In this document: in pieces, positions 53,257 through 60,715 of the stretch
How positions within the stretch are numbered: position 1 is the first letter of the stretch
How the letters are laid out: every line of letters begins with the position of its first letter
Source: Agrococcus sediminis
GTDB lineage: Bacteria; Actinomycetota; Actinomycetes; Actinomycetales; Microbacteriaceae
Assembly: GCF_007923295.1 (NCBI RefSeq)
Contig: NZ_VOIR01000011.1
Span: 248,001 to 312,000, forward strand
Direction: 5' to 3'
Length of the DNA: 64,000 bases
Translations under genes and position numbers: made by a program
The notes under the pieces: generated by a model
The model's input: only the letters and a program-made list of their open reading frames with translations
Database searches by the model: none
Told to the model about the DNA's origin: nothing

Positions 53257-53990
53257 ATGGTGGAGATCGAGCGCATCCTGGCCCCCAACCCCGGACCGAT
53301 GACCCTCGAGGGCACCAACACCTACGTCATCGGCGGCGAGATCGTGGTCGACCCCGGCCCCGCCGACGTCGACCACGTCGAGCGGCTCGTGGCGGTGCAG
53401 CCGCGGCTGATCCTCGTCACGCACAAGCACACCGACCACACCGAGGCGGCGACCGAGCTCGCCCGCTCGACCGGCGCCGTGCTGCGCGGCCTCGACCCCG
53501 ACGAGTGCTACGGCGGCGAGCCGCTCGCCGACGGCGAGTGGATCCCGGTCGGCGACGTCGAGCTGCAGATCCTCGCCACCCCCGGCCACACGCACGACTC
53601 GGTCTCGATCGTCGTCCCGGCCGCGCGGTGCTCACCGGCGACACGATCCTGGGCCGCGGCTCGACCGTCATCATGCATCCCGACGGCGCGATCGCGCCCT
53701 ACCTCGCCAGCCTCGACCGGCTCGAGGCGCTCGGCGACCTGCAGGTGCTGCCGGGCCACGGCGAGCCGCTGCCGTCGGTGGCGGCGGTGGCGCGGGAGTA
53801 CCGCGCGCACCGGCTCGAGCGGCTCGATCAGGTGCGGGCGGCGCTGCGGCAGCTCGGCATGACCGCGGCCGACGCGTCGGTCGGCGAGGTCACCGACCTC
53901 GTGTACGGCGACGCCGACGCCTCCGTGCGCCAGGCCGCCGAGGCATCCGCCGCCGCCCAGCTCTCCTACCTGGAGCAGACCGAGGCCTGA
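53257..53990 (+). pseudogene. MBL-fold metallo-hydrolase, frameshifted
   Basis: A LACTB2-like metallo-beta-lactamase-fold gene in two frames. Frame 1 from ATG 53257 gives the N-terminal half with ILAPNPGPMTLEGTNTYVIG, the zinc motif VTHKHTDHTEAA and ATPGHTHDSVSIVV. From about 53620 the continuation is in another frame: AVLTGDTILGRGSTVIMHPDG and LQVLPGHGEPLP with the remaining zinc ligands, ending at 53990. The span is 734 bases, one short of a multiple of three, so a single missing base in about 53615-53632 (CCCGGCCGCGCGG) explains it. It could be a true frameshift or a sequence error. Confidence 0.85.
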
Positions 53991-54013
53991 ACCGGCCTGC
54001 TGCTCGGCCCGCG

Positions 54014-54229
54014 TCAGCCGCTCTTGCGGCGGTGGACGCGCTTCTGCACGGCGGGGCCCGTGTGGGCCGACTGCACGCCCGAGCTCGCGCTCATGCCCTG
54101 GCCGTGGTGGCCGAGCTTCTTCTTGTCGAGCGCCTCGCGGAACTTGCGCCGCTGCGCCTCCTCGGGCGTCTCCGTGCCCTCGGGGGTGTCCTGCGGCGTC
54201 TCCACCTCTGCGGGATCGTGTTCGCTCAT
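54014..54229 (-). CDS. DUF5302 family small protein
   Basis: A 71-residue hydrophilic protein: an acidic, Pro/Thr-rich first third, then EAQRRKFREALDKKK and a basic, His/Gly/Ser tail ending VHRRKSG. This matches the actinobacterial DUF5302 group of unknown function. AAGGTGGGG precedes ATG 54229, and the ATG overlaps the upstream DUF998 stop (ATGA). No membrane or signal segment. Confidence 0.82.
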   Translation of the reverse strand: MSEHDPAEVETPQDTPEGTETPEEAQRRKFREALDKKKLGHHGQGMSASSGVQSAHTGPAVQKRVHRRKSG

Positions 54230-55338
54230 GACCCCACCTTGCCGCGTGCGGGCAGCGATGTCGAGTCGAGCCGCCCGGCCAGCAGGTGCGCGCGCTCGGA
54301 CGGGCGGGATGCGTCGGGCACGAAGGCGGCGAGGGTGCGCACGAGCGTGGTCATCCAGACGAAGCCGACGCCCACGGCGATCGCCTCGAGCCCGGCGGCG
54401 CTGTAGACGTCGCCGGGCCGCCACAGCAGGAGGGCGACGAGCAGCGCGACACCGGCGCCGACGGTCGTGAGCAGCATCGCGCGCGGCGGCCCCGGCATCA
54501 CGACGGTGACGACGGCCGCGGTGAGGGCGAACAGCCCGAGCGCGCCGAAGGCGGCGATGTTGTGCGGCAGCGGCGCGAGGTGCAGCGGGAAGAGGCCCAC
54601 GCCGGCGAGCGCGGCGCCGGTGAGCGCGAAGAGCCCCACGACCCAGGCGATGCGGGGCAGCGCCGCGTCGCCGAGCCAGCGGTGCAGGTCGCGGCCGACG
54701 AAGGCGCCGACCGAGCCGACGAGCAGGCCCGCGATCACGACGGTGCCGTTGAAGGCCCACGAGCCCGCGCCGTCGCCCGTGCCGAGGTCGGAGAAGTGTC
54801 GCTGCCACCAGGCGGGATCGGCGGCCGTGATCATCGCGAAGAGCGTGCCGATCGTCAGGTACGCGAACAGCAGCGTCGCGAGGTCGCGGGTCGTCAGCTC
54901 GACGCCCGCCTGGAAGGCGAGCCAGCCGCCCGTCGACGCGGCGATGCCCGTGAGCAGCGCGCCGCCGATCGCGGGCGCCTCGAGCCCCTGCAGGCCGAGG
55001 GCGAGGATCTCGCCGCCGGTGAGCACCGCGACGTAGGCGACCGCACCGAAGGCGAGCGTGATCGCGGCGGTCGACAGGTGCGAGACGGTCGTCTGCCAGC
55101 CGGGCATCGGCGCGGTCTCGCGCCGGCGGTGCAGGAGCGTGCTGAGCACGAAGGCCGCGGCGGTCACGATCGCGGCGATGCCGGCGGCCGGCTGCGCGAT
55201 GCCGCCCTCGTCGGCGATCGGGCGCGGCTCGCCCGCGAGCGCCAGCAGGCCGAAGGCCGTGCCGATCCCGAAGCAGGCCCAGGCGGCGGCGATCGCGCGC
55301 GACTCCCGACGCGCCTCGGACTCCGGGGCTGCCTTCAC
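54226..55338 (-). CDS. DUF998-type membrane protein
   Basis: A 370-residue integral membrane protein with about ten hydrophobic segments. The C-terminal half has the DUF998 look (HFSDLGTGDGAGSWAFNGTVVIAG, LFPLHLAPLPHNIAAFGALG). The N-terminal half adds two to four further helices. The start is GTG at 55338 (MKAAPES); no other start fits the first helix well and no ribosome site is strong, so the 5' end is uncertain. Function unknown. Confidence 0.8.
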   Translation of the reverse strand: MKAAPESEARRESRAIAAAWACFGIGTAFGLLALAGEPRPIADEGGIAQPAAGIAAIVTAAAFVLSTLLHRRRETAPMPGWQTTVSHLSTAAITLAFGAVAYVAVLTGGEILALGLQGLEAPAIGGALLTGIAASTGGWLAFQAGVELTTRDLATLLFAYLTIGTLFAMITAADPAWWQRHFSDLGTGDGAGSWAFNGTVVIAGLLVGSVGAFVGRDLHRWLGDAALPRIAWVVGLFALTGAALAGVGLFPLHLAPLPHNIAAFGALGLFALTAAVVTVVMPGPPRAMLLTTVGAGVALLVALLLWRPGDVYSAAGLEAIAVGVGFVWMTTLVRTLAAFVPDASRPSERAHLLAGRLDSTSLPARGKVGS

Positions 55339-55418
55339 GCATCCGATCGAACCATGCCGCGCTGACGGCCTACCCCGATGGCACAGGGCGCGGGGCTCGG
55401 CCGCCCGGCGGAGACCGA

Positions 55419-55447
55419 TTGACTTTCGATAGATTCCGAGCGAGACT
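55419..55447 (+). promoter_or_regulatory. Leaderless promoter of the DUF2975-HTH pair
   Basis: TTGACT (-35) and GAGACT (-10) are separated by 17 bases; six bases (CGATGC) then lead to ATG 55454. Confidence 0.55.
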
Positions 55448-55453
55448 CGATGC

Positions 55454-55933
55454 ATGCTCCGCTCCCGCTGGTCCGTCCTCCTGCTCCGCGTCGCCCTCGT
55501 CGTCGCGGCGCTCTGGCTGCTCGTGCTCATGGCGATGTCGCTGCCGGGCGAGCTCCGCGACGAGGCGCCCGCCTTCCGCGTGCCGGCGCAGGTCGTGCTC
55601 ACGCTCGTGCTCGCGAGCGTGCTCGTGGTGATCGTCTGCATCTGGCGGCTGCTGACGCTCGTGCAGCGCGACCGGCTCTTCAGCGACGCCTCGCGCCGCT
55701 GGGTCGACGCGATCGTGTGGGCGCTCGCGATCGGCTGGAGCCTGCTCGCGGCCGGGGCACTGACGGTCACGACGGTCATCTTCCTCACGCCCGAGATCCG
55801 CGACCCCGGCATCCCGATGGCGCTGTTCGGCGTCGTCGTGCTCTCGTCGCTGCCGATGCTGCTCATGATCGTCATGCGCGGCCTGCTGCGGCAGGCGACC
55901 GGCTACCGCGCCGAGCTCGACGAGGTCATCTGA
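55454..55933 (+). CDS. DUF2975 family membrane protein
   Basis: A 159-residue protein with four membrane helices and short loops, including VCIWRLLTLVQRDRLFSDASRRWVD (loop RDRLFSDAS). DUF2975 proteins are almost always encoded next to a small YozG-like HTH protein, as here, and probably form a membrane-regulator pair of unknown purpose. The next gene's ATG shares its last base with this stop. Confidence 0.87.
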   Translation: MLRSRWSVLLLRVALVVAALWLLVLMAMSLPGELRDEAPAFRVPAQVVLTLVLASVLVVIVCIWRLLTLVQRDRLFSDASRRWVDAIVWALAIGWSLLAAGALTVTTVIFLTPEIRDPGIPMALFGVVVLSSLPMLLMIVMRGLLRQATGYRAELDEVI

Positions 55934-56178
55934 TGGCCATCGTGGTGCGCATCGACGTCGAGCTCGCGAAGCGCAAGCTCAGCGTGGGCGAGTTCGCCGA
56001 GCGCGTCGGGCTGACACCGGCGAACGTCGCGGTGCTGAAGAACGGCCGCGCGAAGGCGGTGCGCTTCTCGACGCTCGACGCGATGTGCCGGGTGCTCGAG
56101 TGCCAGCCGGGCGACCTGCTCGAGTGGGTCGACGACGAGGACGACGCGGCCGCTCGCCACGACGACGCCCGGGCTTGA
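55933..56178 (+). CDS. YozG-like Cro/C1 helix-turn-helix regulator
   Basis: An 81-residue single-domain Xre-type DNA-binding protein: IDVELAKRKLSVGEFAERVGLTPANVAVLKNGRAKAVRFSTLDAMCRVLECQPGDLLEW (HTH around residues 18-40). Acidic tail. It overlaps the DUF2975 stop by one base. By analogy it may autoregulate the pair or be held by the membrane partner. Confidence 0.88.
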   Translation: MAIVVRIDVELAKRKLSVGEFAERVGLTPANVAVLKNGRAKAVRFSTLDAMCRVLECQPGDLLEWVDDEDDAAARHDDARA

Positions 56179-56191
56179 TCGCCGGCCGCGG

Positions 56192-57256
56192 TCATCGCGG
56201 CATCCGGTCGTGCGGTGCCTCCTCGTGCGCCGCCACCTCGGGCGTCGCCGCGCGGCGACGGCGGAGCAGCGGCTCGGCCTCGGCGAGCTCCGTCGCGGTC
56301 GCGCTGCGGAAGGCGCCCGCCGGGTCGGCCTGCACTGCCCGGCGCTCCTGGCCTCGAGTCGCGACGAGCGAGGCGGCGATCGAGGCGGCGATGATCGTCG
56401 CGACGACGACGAGCGACACCGTGGTGGGGATGTAGAGCACGTCGAGCAGCGCCATCTTGGTGCCCACCCAGACGAGCACGAGCGCGAGCCCGACCTTGAG
56501 GTAGATGAAGCGGTGGATGAGGTCGGCGAGCAGGAAGTACATCGCGCGCAGTCCCAGGATCGCGAAGGCGTTGGCGGTGAAGACGAGGAACGGCTCGGAG
56601 GTGACGGCGAAGATCGCGGGGATCGAGTCGACCGCGAACACGATGTCGGTGACCTCCACCAGCACGAGCACCGCGAGCAGCGGCGTGGCCACGACGACCC
56701 CCGCCCGCCGCACGAGGAAGCGCTGCCCGTAGTACGCATCCGTCATCGGCACGAACCGGCGGAACAGCCGCAGCACGCGCGAGCGCTCCGGGTGCGCGTG
56801 CTCGTTCCGGGTGCGCAGCATCTGGATGCCCGTGAGGATGAGGAAGGCCGCGAAGACGTAGAGGATCCACGCGAAGTTCTCGATGAGCGCGGCGCCCGCG
56901 GCGATGAAGATGCCGCGGAAGACGAGCGCGCCGAGCACGCCGAGGAAGAGCACGCGGTGCTGGTACTCGCGCGGCACGGCGAAGGCGGCGAAGATGATCG
57001 CCCAGACGAAGACGTTGTCGACGGCGAGCGACTTCTCGATGAGGTAGCCGGCGAAGTACTGCTGGCCGTACTCCGCGCCCCAGGTGCTCCAGACGACGAT
57101 GCCGAAGCTGATGCCCGAGAGCACCCAGACGACCGACCAGCCGAGCGCCTCGCGCACGCCGATGACGTGCGCCCTGCGGTGCGCGAAGAGGTCGATCGCG
57201 AGCATGGCGATGATGGCTGCCAGCACGGCGAGCCAGGCGTAGACGGGTACATCCAT
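56192..57256 (-). CDS. TerC family integral membrane protein
   Basis: A 354-residue protein with eight or nine membrane helices. TerC signatures: GYLIEKSLAVDNVFVWAIIF with the conserved Asp-Asn, FRGIFIAAGAALI, VEVTDIVFAVDSIPAIFAVT and FILGLRAMYFLLADL-like NAFAILGLRAMYFLLA. TerC/Alx/MeeF proteins export Mn2+ or metallate exoenzymes. A yybP-ykoY manganese riboswitch precedes it, which points to manganese. GGAGGACACG precedes ATG 57256. The cytoplasmic tail of about 40 residues is Ala/Glu/Arg-rich. Confidence 0.94.
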   Translation of the reverse strand: MDVPVYAWLAVLAAIIAMLAIDLFAHRRAHVIGVREALGWSVVWVLSGISFGIVVWSTWGAEYGQQYFAGYLIEKSLAVDNVFVWAIIFAAFAVPREYQHRVLFLGVLGALVFRGIFIAAGAALIENFAWILYVFAAFLILTGIQMLRTRNEHAHPERSRVLRLFRRFVPMTDAYYGQRFLVRRAGVVVATPLLAVLVLVEVTDIVFAVDSIPAIFAVTSEPFLVFTANAFAILGLRAMYFLLADLIHRFIYLKVGLALVLVWVGTKMALLDVLYIPTTVSLVVVATIIAASIAASLVATRGQERRAVQADPAGAFRSATATELAEAEPLLRRRRAATPEVAAHEEAPHDRMPR

Positions 57257-57281
57257 CGTGTCCTCCAGTTGTCGATGCAAC

Positions 57282-57382
57282 CGGAGGTCTCGCCCGGGAC
57301 CGCGAGACCGCGATCCCGGATGCGCCGGAGCCCGATGGCGGGCACGAAGTGACGACGCATCCTGGGGGACTACTCCCCTCCG
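57282..57382 (-). promoter_or_regulatory. yybP-ykoY manganese riboswitch
   Basis: On the minus strand the leader reads CGGAGGGGAGTAGTCCCC at its 5' end, GTCGTCACTTCGTG in the middle, and CGGGCGAGACCTCCG at its 3' end. GGGGAGTAG and GCGAGACC are hallmark conserved segments of the yybP-ykoY class. CGGAGG (57377-57382) pairs with CCTCCG (57282-57287) to close P1. It sits before a TerC gene, the commonest partner of this riboswitch; Mn2+ binding is expected to switch expression on. The 25 bases between it and the start codon hold the ribosome site. Confidence 0.9.
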
Positions 57383-57387
57383 CGAGC

Positions 57388-57417
57388 ACGGTACCATGCG
57401 GGCCTGGCGCCGGTCAA
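57388..57417 (-). promoter_or_regulatory. Promoter of the riboswitch-terC unit
   Basis: On the minus strand TTGACC (57412-57417), 18 bases, TACCGT (57388-57393). Transcription would begin at or just before P1 of the riboswitch. Confidence 0.7.
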
Positions 57418-57519
57418 CGCTCCCGCGCCGACCCATCGGAACCTCAATCCGAACATCGTTGTGGCTCAGCAGGTGCTGTCGCGCGCGCGTCCGAGCGGAG
57501 CGGCAGGACCCGCGCCGCG

Positions 57520-57525
57520 TATCGT
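57520..57525 (+). promoter_or_regulatory. -10 box, leaderless promoter of the 65-residue gene
   Basis: TATCGT, six bases (CGCGGC), then ATG 57532. Confidence 0.55.
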
Positions 57526-57531
57526 CGCGGC

Positions 57532-57729
57532 ATGACGAGCCCAGACCTCGCGGATCGCGGTCCGCGCGACACCGCAGCACGGCTCCGCGACCTGCTCGCC
57601 GAGCTCGAGGACGCCGCCCCCGCGCCCCGCTCCGATCCTCAGGCCGACCGCCAGCTGGCCGTCTGCGCCGAGGTCGAGGCGATCCTCCGCATGCGCTCGG
57701 CGGTGCGGGCGGCGCAGCAGGGCACGTAG
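57532..57729 (+). CDS. Small hypothetical protein
   Basis: A 65-residue acidic, helical protein (TAARLRDLLAELEDA, then LAVCAEVEAILRMRSAVRAA). No family recognised, no membrane segment. Support is the promoter-to-start spacing shared with other genes here, good codon pattern and a position in an otherwise empty gap before glsA. Confidence 0.6.
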   Translation: MTSPDLADRGPRDTAARLRDLLAELEDAAPAPRSDPQADRQLAVCAEVEAILRMRSAVRAAQQGT

Positions 57730-57764
57730 CGCCTGCGGCCCGGTCGGCCACAGGAGCGCACCGC

Positions 57765-57770
57765 TAGCCT
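57765..57770 (+). promoter_or_regulatory. -10 box, leaderless promoter of glsA
   Basis: TAGCCT, six bases (CGGCGC), then ATG 57777. Confidence 0.6.
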
Positions 57771-57776
57771 CGGCGC

Positions 57777-58988
57777 ATGCGCAACCCCGTGCCCGACCTG
57801 CTCGACGAGGTGCGGCGCGCGTGCGTCGACGGCGACGAGGGCGAGCTGCTTGACACGATCCCCGAGCTCGCCGACGCCGATCCCGACCGCTTCGCGATCG
57901 CGCTGTGCACGATCGACGGCACCGTCTACGGCACGGGCGACGACGAGCACCGCTTCACGATCCAGTCGATCTCGAAGCCCTTCGCGTACGCCCTCGCGCT
58001 CGCCGACCGCGGCCGCGAGTCGGTGCTCGAGCACGTCGGGGTTGAGCCCTCGGGCGACGCGTTCAACGAGATCTCGCTCGAGCAGAACGGGCGGCCGCGC
58101 AACCCGATGATCAACATCGGCGCGATCGCGACGCACGCGCTCGTCGGCGAGGCCGGCATGAGCCGCGAGCGTCGCGACGTGCGGGTGCGCGAGGGGCTCT
58201 CGGCGTTCGCCGGCCGCGACCTCGAGGTCGACGAGGCGGTCTTCGACTCGGAGCGCTCGGAGTCGAGCCGCAACCTCGCGCTCGCCTACCTCGTGCACGC
58301 GCAGGAGAAGCTCGACGGCGAGCCGCACGACGCCGTGGAGGGCTACATCCGGCAGTGCGCGCTCCTCGTCGACGTGCGCGACCTCGCGGTGATGGCCATG
58401 ACGCTCGCGGCGGGTGGCCGGAACCCCGTCACCGGGCAGCAGGTCGTGCCGACCTGGGTGTGCACGCAGGTGCTGAGCGTCATGGCGACGTGCGGCATGT
58501 ACGACGCCGCGGGCGACTGGATGAGCACGGTCGGGATCCCGGCGAAGAGCGGCGTCGCGGGCGGCGTGCTCGGGTCGCTGCCCGGGCAGGTCGGCATCGG
58601 CACCTTCTCGCCGCGGCTCGACGAGATCGGCAACAGCGTGCGCGGCGTGCGGGCGTTCGAGCGGCTGTCGGCCGAGCTCGGCCTGCACCTCATGCATGCG
58701 CCTGAGGTCGCCTCGCACGTGCTCTACGGCGTCGTCGAGCCCGACGCCGACGGCGACGGCGTGCGGGAGGTGCAGCTGCAGGGCACGATGCACTTCGCCG
58801 CCGTCGAGGTGACCCTGCGCGAGCTGGAGGAGCTGCCCGACGACGACGCCCCCATCGTGCTCGACCTCTCGCGCACCGCCTCGGCGACCGAGGTAGGCCG
58901 ACGCCTGCTGCGCGAGGGCGTCGAGCGGATGCGCGAGGACGGCCGTGAGGTGCGGGTCGCCGACCCCGACGGGCTGCTCGACGGTTGA
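57777..58988 (+). CDS. glsA: Glutaminase A with C-terminal STAS-like domain
   Basis: A 403-residue enzyme that hydrolyses glutamine to glutamate and ammonia. The serine-dependent beta-lactamase-like core has FTIQSISKPFAYAL with nucleophile Ser and Lys, ISLEQNGRPRNPMINIGAIA, SGVAGGVLGSLPGQVGIGTFSPRLDEIGNS. The core ends near residue 310; the remainder (MHFAAVEVTLRELEEL, PIVLDLSRTASATEVGRRLL) resembles a STAS domain, a fusion found in some bacterial glutaminases. The downstream gap to 59048 shows no feature. Confidence 0.93.
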   Translation: MRNPVPDLLDEVRRACVDGDEGELLDTIPELADADPDRFAIALCTIDGTVYGTGDDEHRFTIQSISKPFAYALALADRGRESVLEHVGVEPSGDAFNEISLEQNGRPRNPMINIGAIATHALVGEAGMSRERRDVRVREGLSAFAGRDLEVDEAVFDSERSESSRNLALAYLVHAQEKLDGEPHDAVEGYIRQCALLVDVRDLAVMAMTLAAGGRNPVTGQQVVPTWVCTQVLSVMATCGMYDAAGDWMSTVGIPAKSGVAGGVLGSLPGQVGIGTFSPRLDEIGNSVRGVRAFERLSAELGLHLMHAPEVASHVLYGVVEPDADGDGVREVQLQGTMHFAAVEVTLRELEELPDDDAPIVLDLSRTASATEVGRRLLREGVERMREDGREVRVADPDGLLDG

Positions 58989-59048
58989 GCCGACACGCAG
59001 CGAGCGGGCCGCGCGCCGACGACCGGTCTCTCGTCGTCGCCGGTCCTG

Positions 59049-60650
59049 TCAGAACGGAAAGACGCCGACCGGCACGCTTGCACCCCATCGCCCGGATGCG
59101 GGAAGCGTGCGAGCGATCTCGTCTGCTCGCCGTTCCAGTGCCTCCCGCTGGTACCGGCGACTCTGGCGGGGCTCGCGGGTCGCCGGTTCGGGCCGGGAGC
59201 GCGGCATGTCGGTGAAGCGCGGCCCGACCGGCGGCGGCTCATCGACGATCACCTGCCCGATCGGCGAGGTCCAGCGGAGCACCCCTCCTTCGCGCTGTTC
59301 GACGCGCCAGCGGGTGTCGTGCTTGAGCGTGTGATCGCTGCGGCAGAGATGCTCGAGGTTGCTGAGCGACGTGCGGCCGCCAGCCGCGAAGTCACGGGTG
59401 TGATCGAGATCGGCGCGGAGCACGGCCCGGTCGCAGCCCGGGCCGCGGCATCGCCCATCGCGCGCCCGCAGCCACCTGCGTTGCGCGGCGCTGGAGCGGT
59501 AGGTGTCGACCGTGACCGCGACCCCGCTCACCGGATCGGTGAAGAGCCGCTCCCAGGTGTGGGTGTCGCCGGCGATGCGGCGCGCGGTGTCGCGATCGAC
59601 CAGCACCTTGCCGTCGAGCGCCGCGGGGGAGCGCAGCTCGTGGAACGCAGGGTCTTGCTCGTCGCGATCGTGCAGCAGCTCGGTCGCGGGGATCGTGATC
59701 GCCACATGCGCCTTGATGTGCACCGTGCCGTGCAGGTCTTCGGGAACGACGCCGGCGAGCAGCAGCTCCTGGAATGCGTCCGTCCGGAACTGATCGAAGG
59801 TGCGAGGGTCGTCCTTCGGCTTGCTGCGCGCCGCCTGCGTGAGGCGATCGAAGATGGCGGCGCCCTCGAGCGCGGGCACGCGTGCGACGAGGTCGGCCAT
59901 GCCGTCGCCTGCATCGAACAGCTCGACGCGTCTGCGCTCGCGGGCGGCGTCGTGCCGCACCTGCAGGGGCTCGGTGAGCACGTCGTTCACGATCCGCTTC
60001 GCGCGAGAGCGCAGCCGGCTGGTGCTGGTGCTCTCGGCCACTTCGACCAGCTGCTTGACGACTCGCTGCCGCTCGGACGGCTCGACCTGGGCGTCGAGGC
60101 GAAGCGCTCGGGTCTCGGCTTCGATCACCCGGAGGTGCGAGGTCGTGATGCGGCCTTGCGAAGCGGCTTCGTGCGCGGCGGGCAGCTCGGTGACGATGGT
60201 CCAGGCCTCGGTCATGCGCTGCACCATGCCGCCGCCGGTGAGTCCCAGCTCGACCGCCGCCATCATCGCGAGCTCCTTGACCTTGGGGCCGGCGTCGCCG
60301 GCCATGTCGAGCACGCGTTGCATGTGAGCGGCGAGCAGCGCGCGTCGCTCACCCTCGACGCGCGCGGACTGCGCCTCGATCGCTCGGAGGCGACCCACGA
60401 ACGCCTCGTCAGCGCGCAGGCGCTCGGCGTGCGCGGAGAGCGGCTCGCGAGGCAGCGGCGGGATGGGCGCGCCGCGTGATGCGGCTGCCTCGAGCTCCGC
60501 ATCGCTCATCGCCGCGATGCGTGCGCTCAGCTCGCGGTCGAACGCGTCGAGCGAAGCCTGCAGCTCGTCGGCGCTGCTGCCGTGCGGATCGACGGCACCG
60601 GCGCGGATCGCGGCGATGTACTCCTCGCCGTCGATCTCGAAGCCGTCCAT
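59049..60650 (-). CDS. DUF222 and HNH endonuclease domain protein
   Basis: A 533-residue protein with an N-terminal/central DUF222 domain (about residues 60-380) and a C-terminal HNH motif: RARDGRCRGPGCDRAVLRADLDHTRDFAAGG, LSNLEHLCRSDHTLKH (Cys pairs for zinc, DH and H...H for catalysis). Such genes occur in several divergent copies in Microbacteriaceae and are linked to mobile or 13E12-repeat-like elements in mycobacteria, though none has a proven function. Sequence here is slightly less GC-extreme than neighbours. A restriction-modification gene lies directly upstream on the same strand. Confidence 0.9.
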   Translation of the reverse strand: MDGFEIDGEEYIAAIRAGAVDPHGSSADELQASLDAFDRELSARIAAMSDAELEAAASRGAPIPPLPREPLSAHAERLRADEAFVGRLRAIEAQSARVEGERRALLAAHMQRVLDMAGDAGPKVKELAMMAAVELGLTGGGMVQRMTEAWTIVTELPAAHEAASQGRITTSHLRVIEAETRALRLDAQVEPSERQRVVKQLVEVAESTSTSRLRSRAKRIVNDVLTEPLQVRHDAARERRRVELFDAGDGMADLVARVPALEGAAIFDRLTQAARSKPKDDPRTFDQFRTDAFQELLLAGVVPEDLHGTVHIKAHVAITIPATELLHDRDEQDPAFHELRSPAALDGKVLVDRDTARRIAGDTHTWERLFTDPVSGVAVTVDTYRSSAAQRRWLRARDGRCRGPGCDRAVLRADLDHTRDFAAGGRTSLSNLEHLCRSDHTLKHDTRWRVEQREGGVLRWTSPIGQVIVDEPPPVGPRFTDMPRSRPEPATREPRQSRRYQREALERRADEIARTLPASGRWGASVPVGVFPF

Positions 60651-60715
60651 GCAGGCATTGCATCACGGGCCACTGACATGCCCGCTTGGCTGTGGACAAG
60701 CCGCGCGGATCGACG

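Noticed and set aside
59049..60650. Homing endonuclease or intein from the HNH motif
   Set aside because: The DUF222-HNH architecture is a standalone family; there is no host gene split or intron signature around it.
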